Shown here: piece by piece, positions 12,240 to 22,422 of the stretch
How positions within the stretch are numbered: position 1 is the first letter of the stretch
Layout of the letters: each line of letters opens with the position of its first letter
From: Phaseolus vulgaris
Lineage: Eukaryota > Streptophyta > Magnoliopsida > Fabales > Fabaceae
Length of the DNA: 64,000 nucleotides
Reading direction: 5' to 3'
Assembly (NCBI RefSeq): GCF_000499845.2
Contig: NC_023755.2
Coordinates: 6,764,847 to 6,828,846, forward strand
The notes under the pieces: generated by a model
The model's database searches: none
What the model saw: only the letters and a program-made list of their open reading frames with translations
Told to the model about the DNA's origin: nothing
Translations under genes and position numbers: made by a program

Positions 12240-12970
12240 GGAAATGGAATTACGGAACGTGTAATGGAAGAAAGAAAAAGAGAGAGATGAGAGAAAGCTT
12301 ATGGAATGGAAGATGGATCACGCCACTTGGAAGGATGGGAGCTTTCAAGATGAGTGGTGAAGAGTTGCCACTTGAAGTGCACTACACTCACAAGATAAGA
12401 CCTAAGAACCTTTACGAGACTCAACTCACTAAACACTCTGACAAAGTTTCTTTACTTTCAAAATTCAATGTGTGAAATACATGAGACAAAACACTCTATT
12501 TATAGGAAAGAGTGTCTTGGAAAGCAAGATAGAGGGGTAGGGGTGTCATTTGTGAGAAACCTTAAAAAAGGTAGGTCAAAGTGGAGTGCCTCCCAAGCTA
12601 GCCTAAATCTTATAGAAACTAGATTAAGGGGCAGTTTTGGAAAAGGGTTTCTAGAAGCTAGGTTTTTGGTGGGTTTGGCACAAACCCAATATTATACTAA
12701 GTACACCCTATTCTAGCTTTATTCTTTTAATTGCACCCCCAAAGTGAGCCAATTTATTTACATAAACTTGTCTTGTGAAAAGACTAGAAGGAAGAACATC
12801 TGATATTTTGGTTTATGTCTGATTCTTTTTCTGCTGAGGCTCTCTTCAGGTTTGGTGGGGCCTGGTCTTGTATGCTGAGATGACTGACCTAATTATGAAG
12901 TGGCTTTTGTATCCTTGGTTATCTTCTTGTCGAGATGGTTTGTATCAAGACTGATGCCACAATAACCAAG
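12240..12970 (-). repeat. LTR-like fragment, minus orientation
   Basis: CTCTATTTATAGGAAAG at 12493-12509 reads on the minus strand as a TATA box (CTATAAATAG). The text around it (ATGGATCACGCCACTTGGAA, then a CAAGATAAGA block) recurs loosely at 15110-15220 (GATCTCGCCACTAGAAG, then CAAGATAAGA), where a second TATA of the same type stands at 15300-15312. Open frames in this region are not coding. Probably a solo or truncated LTR of the same family as 14465-15800. Confidence 0.4.
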
Positions 12971-12974
12971 AAGG

Positions 12975-14460
12975 GGTTGTGAAAATAGGTCAAAACATAA
13001 GAAATAAGGGTTGAATTGTGTTTTGAAAACTTTTCACAAAGCTTCGTCTGATAGGTGCTAACAAACAAAGTTTATACTTGATAGATGAACAGTCAAGTAG
13101 TTTTCTTAAGGATATTCTAATGAAGATCATGAGACGCACCTTTAGCATGGTCTCCTTAATTCATAAGATTAATAACATGCAATCTAAGAAGATAAAGGAT
13201 GAGAAAATTTTACCTAAGCTATTTTTATACTGGTTCATCTGTAAAAAAACATATTACGTCTAGTTTTTTATCAATTGATCGAGTTTCACTAAGTAGACTA
13301 ACGTTGTGAAGAAAAAAGTGAGTATTATTTGAATTTCAACCACTCCTGAGTAAAACAACACAATTATTATTTGAACACACATTCGCTCCTGGATAAAAAC
13401 CTAAGTATTGTTTGAACCTTATCCACTCCTGACTAAACACAAGATTGTTTGACTTGAAGAATAAATTCAAGTCATGCATCCTAGAAAAGTTTAGAGAAGT
13501 TGCCTTTTGTGATGATGTTTGAAGAAGATGGTATTAAAAATGCATTAGTAGTTATATTTTTTACCAAATGTGATTACGAGTCTTTTACAAAAGGTAAATC
13601 ACAAGTGCTTTAGTTTAGTACACAACATCATAAAACTTGTTTTGAAAAAGGTTTTAAATTCAAGTTAATCGATTAAGTTTTTATATAATTGAATAATTTA
13701 TTCTTGATGTGTTTCCTTAACAAAATAAATGATTATCAATTTTAACAATGGATTAAAATAGAGAACAAACAAATGGTTTTTTAACATGTCTATAAGGATA
13801 ATTGATTAAATAACTTAATAATCTATTAATTTGTTCTTAAATTTTATTCAAAACTGAAAAACAAAATAACTGCTTAATTAGTAACATAGCTGATAAAAAT
13901 AGAGATTATTTTCACTAAAATTGACCTTTTTCTGAGAATAATAGATTAATAACTTAAGATAATCAAATAAATGTTCTGAATATTTTTTAAACAACTTTTT
14001 GAGAACTCTGTAAATTGAAATTTTGATTCAATTTGAGATAATTTTGTATCAAACATTACAAAGTGTGATCTAAAGCTTTCAAAGGTTAATCTCACATTAT
14101 TTCTACTTAAGTTTTTCAAAGGTTAAATTGTCGTCCTCTTAAAGGTTTTTAAGAGTCGTTTGTTGTATTATTTTTGGTGTAATCCAAGGGTAGAAAATAT
14201 CCTACTTGAGTTGTTCAAAAGTTGATTTTCTTGTTTGCTATCTAGTATATGCTTCCCATGTGTTGAGTGCTTGTAATTTACATATAACGATAGTGGATTT
14301 TGATTGTTCTAAGGTTGAATAACTAAGACTAGATGTAGGATCTATTTTGATATGAACTAGTATAAATCATTGTGTAATATTTAACACCCTTTCTTATTCT
14401 TTGCATATTGTTCTACCTATTTTTTGTATTTTGTGTGCAATTTTTATCAATCTTGTCACA
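12975..14460 (-). repeat. Degenerate Sirevirus-type LTR, minus orientation
   Basis: The left end (AAATAAGGGTTGAATTGTGT near 13005, then TTTGAAAACTTTTCAC) and TTTTATACTGGTTCATCTG at 13225 correspond to the same landmarks in the LTRs at 18888 and 24213 (GGGTGAATTGTTTAAAGAG; TTTATACTGGTTCAC). At 13667/13687, 13800/13820 and 13940/13961 it carries pairs of AATCGATTAA-like dyads spaced 20-21 bp, the arrangement seen in the other two families. No coding region adjoins it, so it is a solo or truncated LTR. Confidence 0.55.
13318..13450. repeat. Three imperfect tandem units of about 50 bp
   Basis: The phrase TATTATTTGAA...CCACTCCTGA(G)TAAA recurs three times (about 13323, 13365 and 13405), with ATTCGCTCCTGGATAAA as the middle variant. 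It lies inside the LTR-like segment 12975-14460. Copies differ by 20-30 percent. Confidence 0.55.
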
Positions 14461-15900
14461 ACCGAGGTCATGAAGGCGGACAATGAACTAAAATTAAATT
14501 TGAATAAAAAAACAGAGAAGAAGTTGTCACCATAGTTTATTGTGGAAAACTACGAAAAAAAATGGTATGTGTAGCTGGAATTAGGATTCGAGAGTCGGTT
14601 ACGTGCAGAAAAGGTGTTAGCACCCATACAACACCCTTCTGAGAACGGTACCTTTAATTAAATATGCAAAACAAGTGTGGTTTTTTAGAATGAAATAAAG
14701 TGCACACAACTTAACAATTAAACAAGAATGAACCTAAGACTCATGATACCACATGATGTGATTCCACTAGCCATATAGAGAAAGGTTCTTGACCTTCTTA
14801 GGAATCACCTTGAGTTGGACATTATAGAGGCACTTTTCTTAGAGTTGGATCATTGTTCTAAGACAAGAACTCACCAAAAACTAGTACCAAATCCCAAACT
14901 CATTTGGATGAACCAATTATAGTCAAATTGAACCGAACAAAAGAGCAAGAAAAGCAAAGGAACAAGATGAATGGACTGAAATATAAAATTGCCGAACCAA
15001 AACTCATAAAAACAGCAAGAATACCAAACCAAAACTCAAGAACACAAGCTAACAAAAACAATAGAAAGAGGAGAAAGGAAGGAGAGAAGAATTGCTCATG
15101 AAGATGGAAGGAGGATGGATGATCTCGCCACTAGAAGTGTGGAATGCTCCTAGATGAGAGTGATGCCGCCACTTGAGGACTCCATTGATCCATCAAGATA
15201 AGACTAGAGAAGAAGGCTGAAAGCTCTCCAAAGTTCACTCAAAATTTGAGTAGAGTTTTCTTAGATTAATTCCAATCTGAATTTTACAAAGAGAGCACCT
15301 CTATTTATAGCCTAAGGTGCTGAAAAGTAAGCTACACAAATTCAAAAACTCCCTCCTAAAGAGCTTCTAGAATTTGCGCCTAAAACAAAGCATGAGGAAG
15401 GTGTGATCCCTTCTCTCACTTTGGCACCTCCTTATTTACTCCTACACCTATCTACTAACACACCCCCTCTAAGACTCTTAACTAAAGACTAAAAGATGCT
15501 TTAACAATAGAGGTTTCTAATGTTTCCCTCTAAGCACCTTTCTAAACAATATTTATTTAAAACTTGGCTTTGCCCTTCATGGGATGGTCTTTGGGCTTTT
15601 GAGGGCTTTGGCCTTCTTGGGCTTGGGCTTTATCTTTTGCAAAGATTAACAAGAAAAACTTTAAATGTGAAGGCGAATGATCTTGTTCTTCATTATAAAA
15701 AGCCACCTTTAGTTGATTCTCATCACTACTCCTCCTCTAAATGCTCCAAATTGAATCGTTCCATTCACGTACCAAAATTGGTACGATAGTGATTCCAGGT
15801 GATTGTAAAAGAGAGAGCAATGAATGGTTAATTCAATTTTGCTTAATAAAAACATACACAGTACACAAATGTAACACCGTCACAACCATATGTCCCAGAC
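14461..15900 (-). repeat. LTR/leader-like retroelement fragment, minus orientation
   Basis: 14585-14640 (GGATTCGAGAGTCGGTTACG, then AAGGTGTTAGCACCCATAC) is text I associate with the ends of large gypsy elements of legumes. 15298-15312 gives a minus-strand TATA box (CTATAAATAGAGG). 15765-15785 contains an inverted repeat GTACCAAAATTGGTAC. The frames at 14904-15101 and 15520-15789 show no domain. No gag or pol found next to it. Confidence 0.4.
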
Positions 15901-16229
15901 AACTGAAAAAATAGAAAAAGGATTCTTACACCCAAGACTTGCTTGCTTGCTTCATGCACAAAATCAAATGCCACCCAAAACAATTTCAAAACAAATCAAT
16001 TGTCTAACCTAAATCACTCACCCTGGATGAGGCAACAATTTTTGTGTGTGCAGAAATTAGTACATGCTTTATGCAAACTCCCTGCACTCATCTATATACA
16101 AAACGAAAAGGCACTAAAGGGTTTTCTAGAGCATCCAAATCATTCAACCAAAGGTAAATTTCGAAGTAAGCATTGGGGGTAATTTTGGAATGGTTGATTT
16201 TCTAAAAAAATTTAGTGTAGAAGATGACA
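15901..16229. other. No gene seen
   Basis: Mixed-composition sequence between two repeat fragments. A 79-codon open frame at 15943-16182 has no recognisable domain. Confidence 0.4.
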
Positions 16230-16610
16230 CGATTTGTTGTCTTGAACTTGTGAAGAAAACTATTATATATTTTAATCGAATTTATAAAATTGATTTGTAA
16301 AATAAGGTTTGCATGCACTTATATACTACGAATGGTTCTTATCTCTAGTCGATGTACGATCTCCAATACATCCTTCACGCTGATATTGTCAACTCGTGCG
16401 TGAGACTAAATATTTATGAGTGGTAAAATAGCGATCTGATAGTGAGTGATACAATAAGTCCAAGAAACTTGGGTTAGGATAAATTCTAAATGACTTTAAT
16501 ATCATTTTAAGAATTGAACTTTAAGTTTAATTCACTTTACAAAATCGATTTGTAAATTATATATTGTGAATTGAACTTATATGTAGTAAACGTGTATCTC
16601 CAACAATAGT
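16230..16610. repeat. Dispersed repeat, copy 1 (TAGTCGATGTACGATCTCC type)
   Basis: The core TCTCTAGTCGATGTACGATC, a CCTTCACGC block and CGTGCGTGAGACTAAATATT matches 37720-37815 (CTTTAGTCGATGTAGGAGC; CCTCACGCCAAGG; TGAGTGTGAGACTAACTATT). Here it is bounded by related ends: AAATTGATTTGTAAAATAAG near 16290 and CAAAATCGATTTGTAAATT near 16540. I have seen this sort of text repeatedly in legume genomes; class uncertain, non-coding. Confidence 0.55.
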
Positions 16611-18199
16611 CAACCAAGAATAAATGTGTAGTAATGTGTATCTCCAACAATTCCTTAAGTTGGAACAATTCAAGCAAAAAATTCAATTTCATTCCTATAG
16701 ATTGACTTGTTTGGATGATTTGAAAGAGTTTAAAAAATGAAAGTGTTTTCCAATATCATTCAAGTTCTAAAGGCAAGAACAATGATTTATCACATATTAG
16801 GCCTTAAACATACAATCAAATCAAAGGAACTGAAACAAATGAGCATTCATAAATAATAAAGCTTAAAAATGTTACATTATTCTTCAATCCCATCAGAAGG
16901 AGTTTAGCTATTTATGATGATGTTTTTAAGAAAACTCAAAGATGAATAGCTAGTAACTAAAGACATGGAGTCTTGAATGTTTCATGCCAACTGAGGCTTA
17001 TTCCCTTCTACCTCTGAACCTTCGTTTTAACCTCCCTATTTATAGAGTTGAGGTGTGGGTTGTTCTTAATAGGAATTTCGCTAAGGGAATTAGCTTTCTT
17101 CAGCTTGAAGAAAGCTTCACTCAAAGCCCACTTCCAGCCTAACCTAGCAAACTGCTTTCCTTGTTTAGGGGGTTTCTTCTTCACTCAAATTCTCACATAT
17201 TCGCTTCTCAGCCCAGTTTCACAAATTGACCCCATTCTTACTAGCGCAAATAAGCTCAATGTATAGCTCAATGCTCAACGGATGGAGGTTTTATGATCAT
17301 GTATTCTCTACCATGAATCCTGTGAGTGCTTCATGCATATGCTTTATAGCTTAGTCATTTTTCCACTTCTTTATTTAGTTGTTTGTTTCCTCAATTTCCC
17401 GCAAGATTCAACTTAATGCACACCATCATCTTTAATTAAGTCAAATCATCATTCTAAGTGGGAAAACACTCTTTTTCATAAGATGTTCTATATAATTCAT
17501 TCAGTTTTAGTGCCTAAATATATACAAAAATTATGAATGTTTGGCACCCATCAAAGAGCTTTGTGCAAATACTTTGAAAGTAGATTAAACAATTCACTAA
17601 GGTTATGTAAGGGATGTTGTCTATTGCTTTTCCTATCTTCTTCAACAACCTTCCGCACTTTGTTATATGGTTTTTTGAACCATATTTTGGAAGCAAGCAT
17701 CTGTTACATATTTGTTGCCATATTTTTACTTTAGAACAGATATTCCTGTAATTAACCTTTTGACGAATAGGCTCCTCTAAGAAGTTATCACCATATAACT
17801 TCTTTTCAACTGATTGATTATCACTTTTTAAACCAAAATCATAGAGACAATGATGTTCTCTTGTACCAACCTATTTTTTTCCTGAATTTCCTGACCAATT
17901 TTGGGTAAGTGGTTTGTGATTTAAGAAACTTTGGATATGGTGTTCAAGATCCACACAAAATTCCAAAACCTTTTTCATCAATATATTGCAAAGCATACTA
18001 ATGTTCCATACAGTAATTAGGCAACAATAATTTTAAAATTATTGCAGCTCATATTTTTCTTTCTAAAATGAGAGAAACTAAAATCCTAAAAAATGCTAAT
18101 AGTTTTGAACCAAATGTTAAAAAAATTTCATTAAAATATTCAACCTGAACTTAATCAGGTATTCAAAAAATAAAAAAAATATTCACTAATTTAAATCAA
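16611..18199. other. Repeat-derived spacer, no gene seen
   Basis: 17034-17048 (CTATTTATAGAGTTG) reads as a TATA box on the minus strand, so part of 16850-17300 may be another LTR fragment. Open frames at 17048-17266, 17514-17696 and 17537-17734 have no domain and overlap each other on opposite strands. Nothing firmer can be said. Confidence 0.35.
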
Positions 18200-18770
18200 G
18201 TATGCAGGAAATTCAATTCAAATGCACAATGAGACTTGTGGTCTTTTCTAATACATGAAGTTTGGCTTTACAAAAAATCAAATTTTGAACGTCTATCGCT
18301 TTTACCATCAAGACTATGTAAATGCACGCACAACCTAGACCTTCTAATACATAATATGAACACAAATTCCAAATTAATCAAGTGCATCATGAAACCTATG
18401 AGGTTTCCAAAAACGTTTAATTCATATAGATATGATTAACTAGACACAAACTTCTAATGCATAAATATTCAAATCGTATAACACATCATGTTTTAGACTA
18501 TTTAAATGGACAATAAAAACATAGATCGTCTAATGCATATAAAGTGAGATGGACTGATATATCAAGTTTTAGACTATCTATATAGATGGAAAAGGAATTT
18601 TGGATCATCTAGCGCATGCAACTCTTAGATCGTCAGAAAAATATTTTTTTAGACCATCTCAATAATAAATATTATTGAGACATGAGTTAAAGATACTTAT
18701 CTCATAAACGTTGTGAAAATGGATCGTCTATATGAAGATTTCTCATCAGTAGAAGGTGAACATTTCTTCT
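18200..18770. repeat. Array of TAGACnATCT / CTAATGCATA units (DNA-transposon subterminal type)
   Basis: GACCTTCTAATACATAA, AACTTCTAATGCATAAAT, ATCGTCTAATGCATATAA, TTTTAGACTATCTATATAG, GGATCATCTAGCGCATG, TTAGATCGTCAG, TTTAGACCATCTC and GGATCGTCTATATG alternate through about 500 bp. Repeated short motifs in both orientations near an element end are typical of CACTA-like or Mutator-like transposons. No terminal repeat or transposase is visible. The LTR element at 18888 inserted close to it. Confidence 0.45.
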
Positions 18771-18887
18771 TGTCGGACCATGTCCAATGTTCTTTCCAAT
18801 TTGTGTTGATAAACGCCTTTCTTGATCTCTTCTTTCAAAACCAAATTCAACTTTGAATAATAATTGTAGAAAATAGAAAGTAAAGAG

Positions 18888-20029
18888 TGTTAGAATGGAT
18901 GGCTTTAAACTAGAGGGGGGTGAATTGTTTAAAGAGGGTTTTCGCAAACTTTTAAGTCAAGAATGAAATTCTCTCAAGAAACAATTGATAAGAAATCCAG
19001 TTTGCCAAATCAATAAGCAAAAACAGCAGCACCAGAAAAACAATCGGTTGTTTCGCAGAAACAATCGGTTGTTTATGCCAGCAAACAAATATCATAACTG
19101 AAATTAAAGAGATTAAGGATAGAGAGAATGCACACAGATGTTTATACTGGTTCACTATAAACCCAGAGCTACATCCAGTCTTCTCAGAAACCACTGAGGA
19201 ATTCCACTAAGCAATCACACCTTGATCACTTACACCACAACCAAGAAAGTGACCTTGATCCCCTCAAGACACACACTTCTCTTGGCCAACACACCAACAC
19301 TAAGATTGTTGATCTTGATCCCCTCAAGAACACACAGCAAATCTCAGCAAACACACAAACGAAACTTGTTCAACAGAGTACAAGGATTACACTTGTTACA
19401 GAAGATAATCTGAAATCAATACAAGCCGAAATCCTATTCCACACACTTTGATTAATCACAAACTCTAAGCAATCTCAACTCTTTGAAAAACTCAAAATCT
19501 GTATTCTTCTTCTTGAAACTGAAATCTGTTTTTCTGAATATATTCAAAGTTGTTATTTGTTATCAAATCTTAACAAACTCTTAATTGCATTTAAAGGATT
19601 GGTCAAAGCATTTAAAGACTTGAGCGTAAGCAGTTAAATCATTTAAAGCTCAATCAAAGTTAAAACAGTTTTTCTGTTATGGTACCAAAACAAACAATTG
19701 GTTGTTTCCTCGAATCAATCGGTTGTTTTGGTTCTAACAGTTCAACCATTTGAAAAATAGTTTTCAATCTTTTCTTTAAACATCTAAGTATAAACAATCG
19801 GTTGTTTCAACAAAACAATCGGTTGTTTTTCACTTAGTTTGAAAAACACTTTTTCTTTTAAAAAGATTGAGAATGCCTATGCTTTGGATTCAATCAAGGG
19901 GTGGATTACAATACTCAAACTACCCCAGATCCTAACTAAGATAGCACAGCAACAACAAGCACAGCCAAGGCTTCAACATCCTTCAAAGGGTTTGGATTCT
20001 TCAAAGCTTGAACACCACTTGGTTCAACA
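18888..20029 (-). repeat. 3' LTR of the non-autonomous element
   Basis: Direct copy of 24213-25356. It contains three two-palindrome modules (19038-19074, 19692-19728 and 19792-19828), each made of two AAACAATCGGTTGTTT-like 16-mers whose starts are exactly 21 bp apart. On the minus strand it begins TGTTGAACCAAGTGG directly after the polypurine tract. Confidence 0.93.
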
Positions 20030-20042
20030 ATCTCCCCCTATT
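20030..20042 (-). other. Polypurine tract of the non-autonomous element
   Basis: On the plus strand ATCTCCCCCTATTTG; read on the minus strand this is AAATAGGGGGAGAT immediately before the LTR start TGTTG. It is the plus-strand DNA primer site expected at this place and matches the PPT of the element at 55370 (CAGGGGGAGAT before TGTTG). Confidence 0.85.
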
Positions 20043-20405
20043 TGATGAAGACAAATCCCTGATGCTTGTGTTGTACCTGATTGAATCTGAAGCCGTTCTT
20101 GCAAGATACAATTTTAAGCAGAGCATAAAACTCCTAATATTTGGTTAGCACAGAAACAAATACAGAAATTCAGAGCAAAATATCAGAGTATTCAGCAAAC
20201 AAATATAAGAGCAAAAACCTTTAAGGTTTCACTCATCCAAATTGTTTTGCAGAAAGCAATTAAAAACAGAAAATTAAACATAGCATATATCTCCCCCTAT
20301 TTGTCTTCACAAATAGACAAAGAGAAGAGATAAAACAAGATAATTGTTTGGAATACATCAGAATTAAACAGAAAAAGCAGCAAAAAAAATTGATACAACC
20401 ACCAA

Positions 20406-20442
20406 AAACAATCGGTTGTTTTGATACATCAACCGATTGTTT
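20406..20442. repeat. Two-palindrome module, internal copy
   Basis: Two 16-bp palindromes (20406-20421 and 20427-20442) with a 5-bp spacer, between the env-like stop codon and the PPT. The second is in the inverted orientation (CAACCGATTG) but keeps the 21-bp period. Same module as in the LTRs. Confidence 0.9.
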
Positions 20443-20446
20443 TTCT

Positions 20447-21649
20447 TCATTCATCATCATCAGCATATTGAAGATCAAAGATTTGGTTTTGTACAGCTTC
20501 GATCTGTTCATCTAGAGTCATGAAACGTGCTTCCATGCTGTCAAACCTGTTATCAATCCTCTGGAAATTGCTGACACAGAGATCATGGAGGTTCCTTTGA
20601 TTCTCCGCAAAGCTATCAAGCCTATTTACCATGAGTCTCTCAAAAGGAGACATGGTTTGCATCCTTTCTTCTTGATTTTCAGCACCAGCACTGGGTCCAG
20701 CATCTTGATAATCTTCAGGTGGATCTTCATGTTGAACATCCCTATCAGCAGGTTCATCTTGTTCAAGATCAGCAGCAGCACTAGATGAGGCACCAAGGTC
20801 ACCATCTTTGCTAATCCATTTGCCACCTACTTTGGTAAAACCCATTTTGCTGAGTGATCCATTGTTCAACTCTTGAGTTGACTTGATCAACTCAGATGTT
20901 TCATCTTCAAGGTTCACTTCAAAATAGAGTAGACATTTAGATACCAAAACAACATATGGATAGTGATAGTCACTTAACCTCATAGCCTTTTGCATGTGCT
21001 CTTTGATGATGTGGATCCAATTGATTTTGATCTTCTTCATGATGCAGAAGATATACACCAGATCCTTCTCAGTAAGAACATAATGATTGCTTCCTCTTAG
21101 AGTTAGAATCCAAGTCACAATGAGGGCTAGCAACCTTTCTTCAAGCTTTAGACCTCCAACCGAGCATGTTCTAACTTGAGCATGTTGATTCTTCAAGCAA
21201 CTCTTGTAGTATTGGATTTTGTTGAAATCCTCCACTACTGCAAGGTTTCCCTTGTTGATTCTAAGGCCAGAATACTTGAGACCAGCAACAGCAACCCATA
21301 CCTCATGGGTTATCTCCATGTCTACACCTTTTACATGAGAAACTAGATTGTTTCCCTCAAACTTGAGATTTGTGTAGAACACCCTTATCAAATCTGGGTA
21401 GATGTTTCCTTTCATTTCCAGGAACTTTTTGAGAGATTGATCTTTGAGCAGCCTCCTTACATTGTCCAGCTTTTGACTTTTCAGCCAATCAAAGCACACA
21501 ACCTTGGGGTTGTTTATCTTTTTGATACTTGTTTCATACCTATACCTCTCAATTAAATCATTGTCTCCAGAAAACCAGCCTTCTAGCCTTCCTCCAGACC
21601 TTACAGCTCTGGTTTTGACTCTCTTTGAGGTGGGAGGAGTTGATTCCAT
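20447..21649 (-). CDS. Env-position ORF of the non-autonomous element (putative plant transposon protein domain)
   Basis: An uninterrupted 400-codon frame starting at ATG (21647-21649). Residues about 20-160 carry the block seen in many plant transposon-encoded proteins of unknown function: FLEMKGNIYPDLIRVFYTNL followed by LVSHVKGV and, further on, KYSGLRINKGN. A second block (KLEERLLALIVTWILTLRGS) follows, then an acidic, Ala/Pro-rich linker and a C-terminal heptad-like coiled coil (RLDSFAENQRNLHDL...MEARFMTLDEQIEAVQNQI). I see no signal peptide and no membrane-spanning segment, so 'env-like' refers to position only. The homologue at 62375-63424 in the plus element aligns along the same blocks but is broken. 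It lies 773 bp after gag and 417 bp before the 3' LTR. Function unknown; that it stays open while pol is absent suggests it may still be used. Confidence 0.85.
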   Translation of the reverse strand: MESTPPTSKRVKTRAVRSGGRLEGWFSGDNDLIERYRYETSIKKINNPKVVCFDWLKSQKLDNVRRLLKDQSLKKFLEMKGNIYPDLIRVFYTNLKFEGNNLVSHVKGVDMEITHEVWVAVAGLKYSGLRINKGNLAVVEDFNKIQYYKSCLKNQHAQVRTCSVGGLKLEERLLALIVTWILTLRGSNHYVLTEKDLVYIFCIMKKIKINWIHIIKEHMQKAMRLSDYHYPYVVLVSKCLLYFEVNLEDETSELIKSTQELNNGSLSKMGFTKVGGKWISKDGDLGASSSAAADLEQDEPADRDVQHEDPPEDYQDAGPSAGAENQEERMQTMSPFERLMVNRLDSFAENQRNLHDLCVSNFQRIDNRFDSMEARFMTLDEQIEAVQNQIFDLQYADDDE

Positions 21650-22422
21650 GATGGTAGAAAAGAAAATAGAGAAAAGCTCACTTCACAGATTTTGCAAGAG
21701 ATGTTGCAATTGGTTGTTCTTGAGGAAGAGATCAACTGCAACAGATTTTATAGCAGTAAAAGAATCAAAAGCATTCAATGATATGAGTGGGTACCAGATT
21801 TTAGAGAGAGAGGACTTGACCCTGCCCTACACAGAAAATGTCAGAAAAAGCTGAAAATCACATGGTCTTCACATGTGATCTTTGACTAGTCATTAAGACT
21901 CTTGAATTTCCAAGATTTTGGAATATATTCCTTTATGACTGTTGTAAATTCTCTCTGAACGTGATCAGCTTTCAACATAGGTTCTTTGACCAAGGATTCT
22001 CTCTTTAAAAAGATCTGCAACGGATAGAAATTCAAAATAGAAATTAAATTGATTTCTTATCAGTGCTGTCAGACTCAAAACAATCGGTTGTTTTTCTGCA
22101 GCAGTTAAAACTAATTTTGAATTTTAACCATGAGCAGAAAAAGTTCAAAGCAGATGAAGTTAAGCATATTAATAAAGATGTTTAACCATGTGAAAGAACT
22201 TTAAAATAGAAATTAAGAACAGAGAAAGGAAGATCTTATCCTTTATGTTATTTCTTCAATGAGTCATGTGCTTTATGATCAAGAAGCCTTTTTTCACTGT
22301 TGAGGGCCTTTGGACAGATGCAAAGCATTGATTCAGCTTCAATGATGGTCTTTTTCTTCCAAGAACTTGATAACATCACTTAGTCCTTCACATTTCTTTA
22401 GAATTCCTGCACAAGCATGAGT
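21650..22422 (-). other. Spacer between gag and env-like ORF; pol is missing here
   Basis: In autonomous relatives about 3 kb of protease-integrase-RT-RNase H lies between gag and this point. On the minus strand I find none of their hallmarks (no DSG protease box, HHCC, DDE, YVDD or RNase H blocks). A lone AAACAATCGGTTGTTT palindrome stands at 22078-22093; its partner position 22099-22114 is degraded. The short plus-strand frame 21504-21854 overlapping here is not coding. Confidence 0.7.

Noticed and set aside
14904..15101. Lys/Asn-rich 65-codon frame
   Set aside because: Composition follows the A-rich repeat; sits inside LTR-like text.
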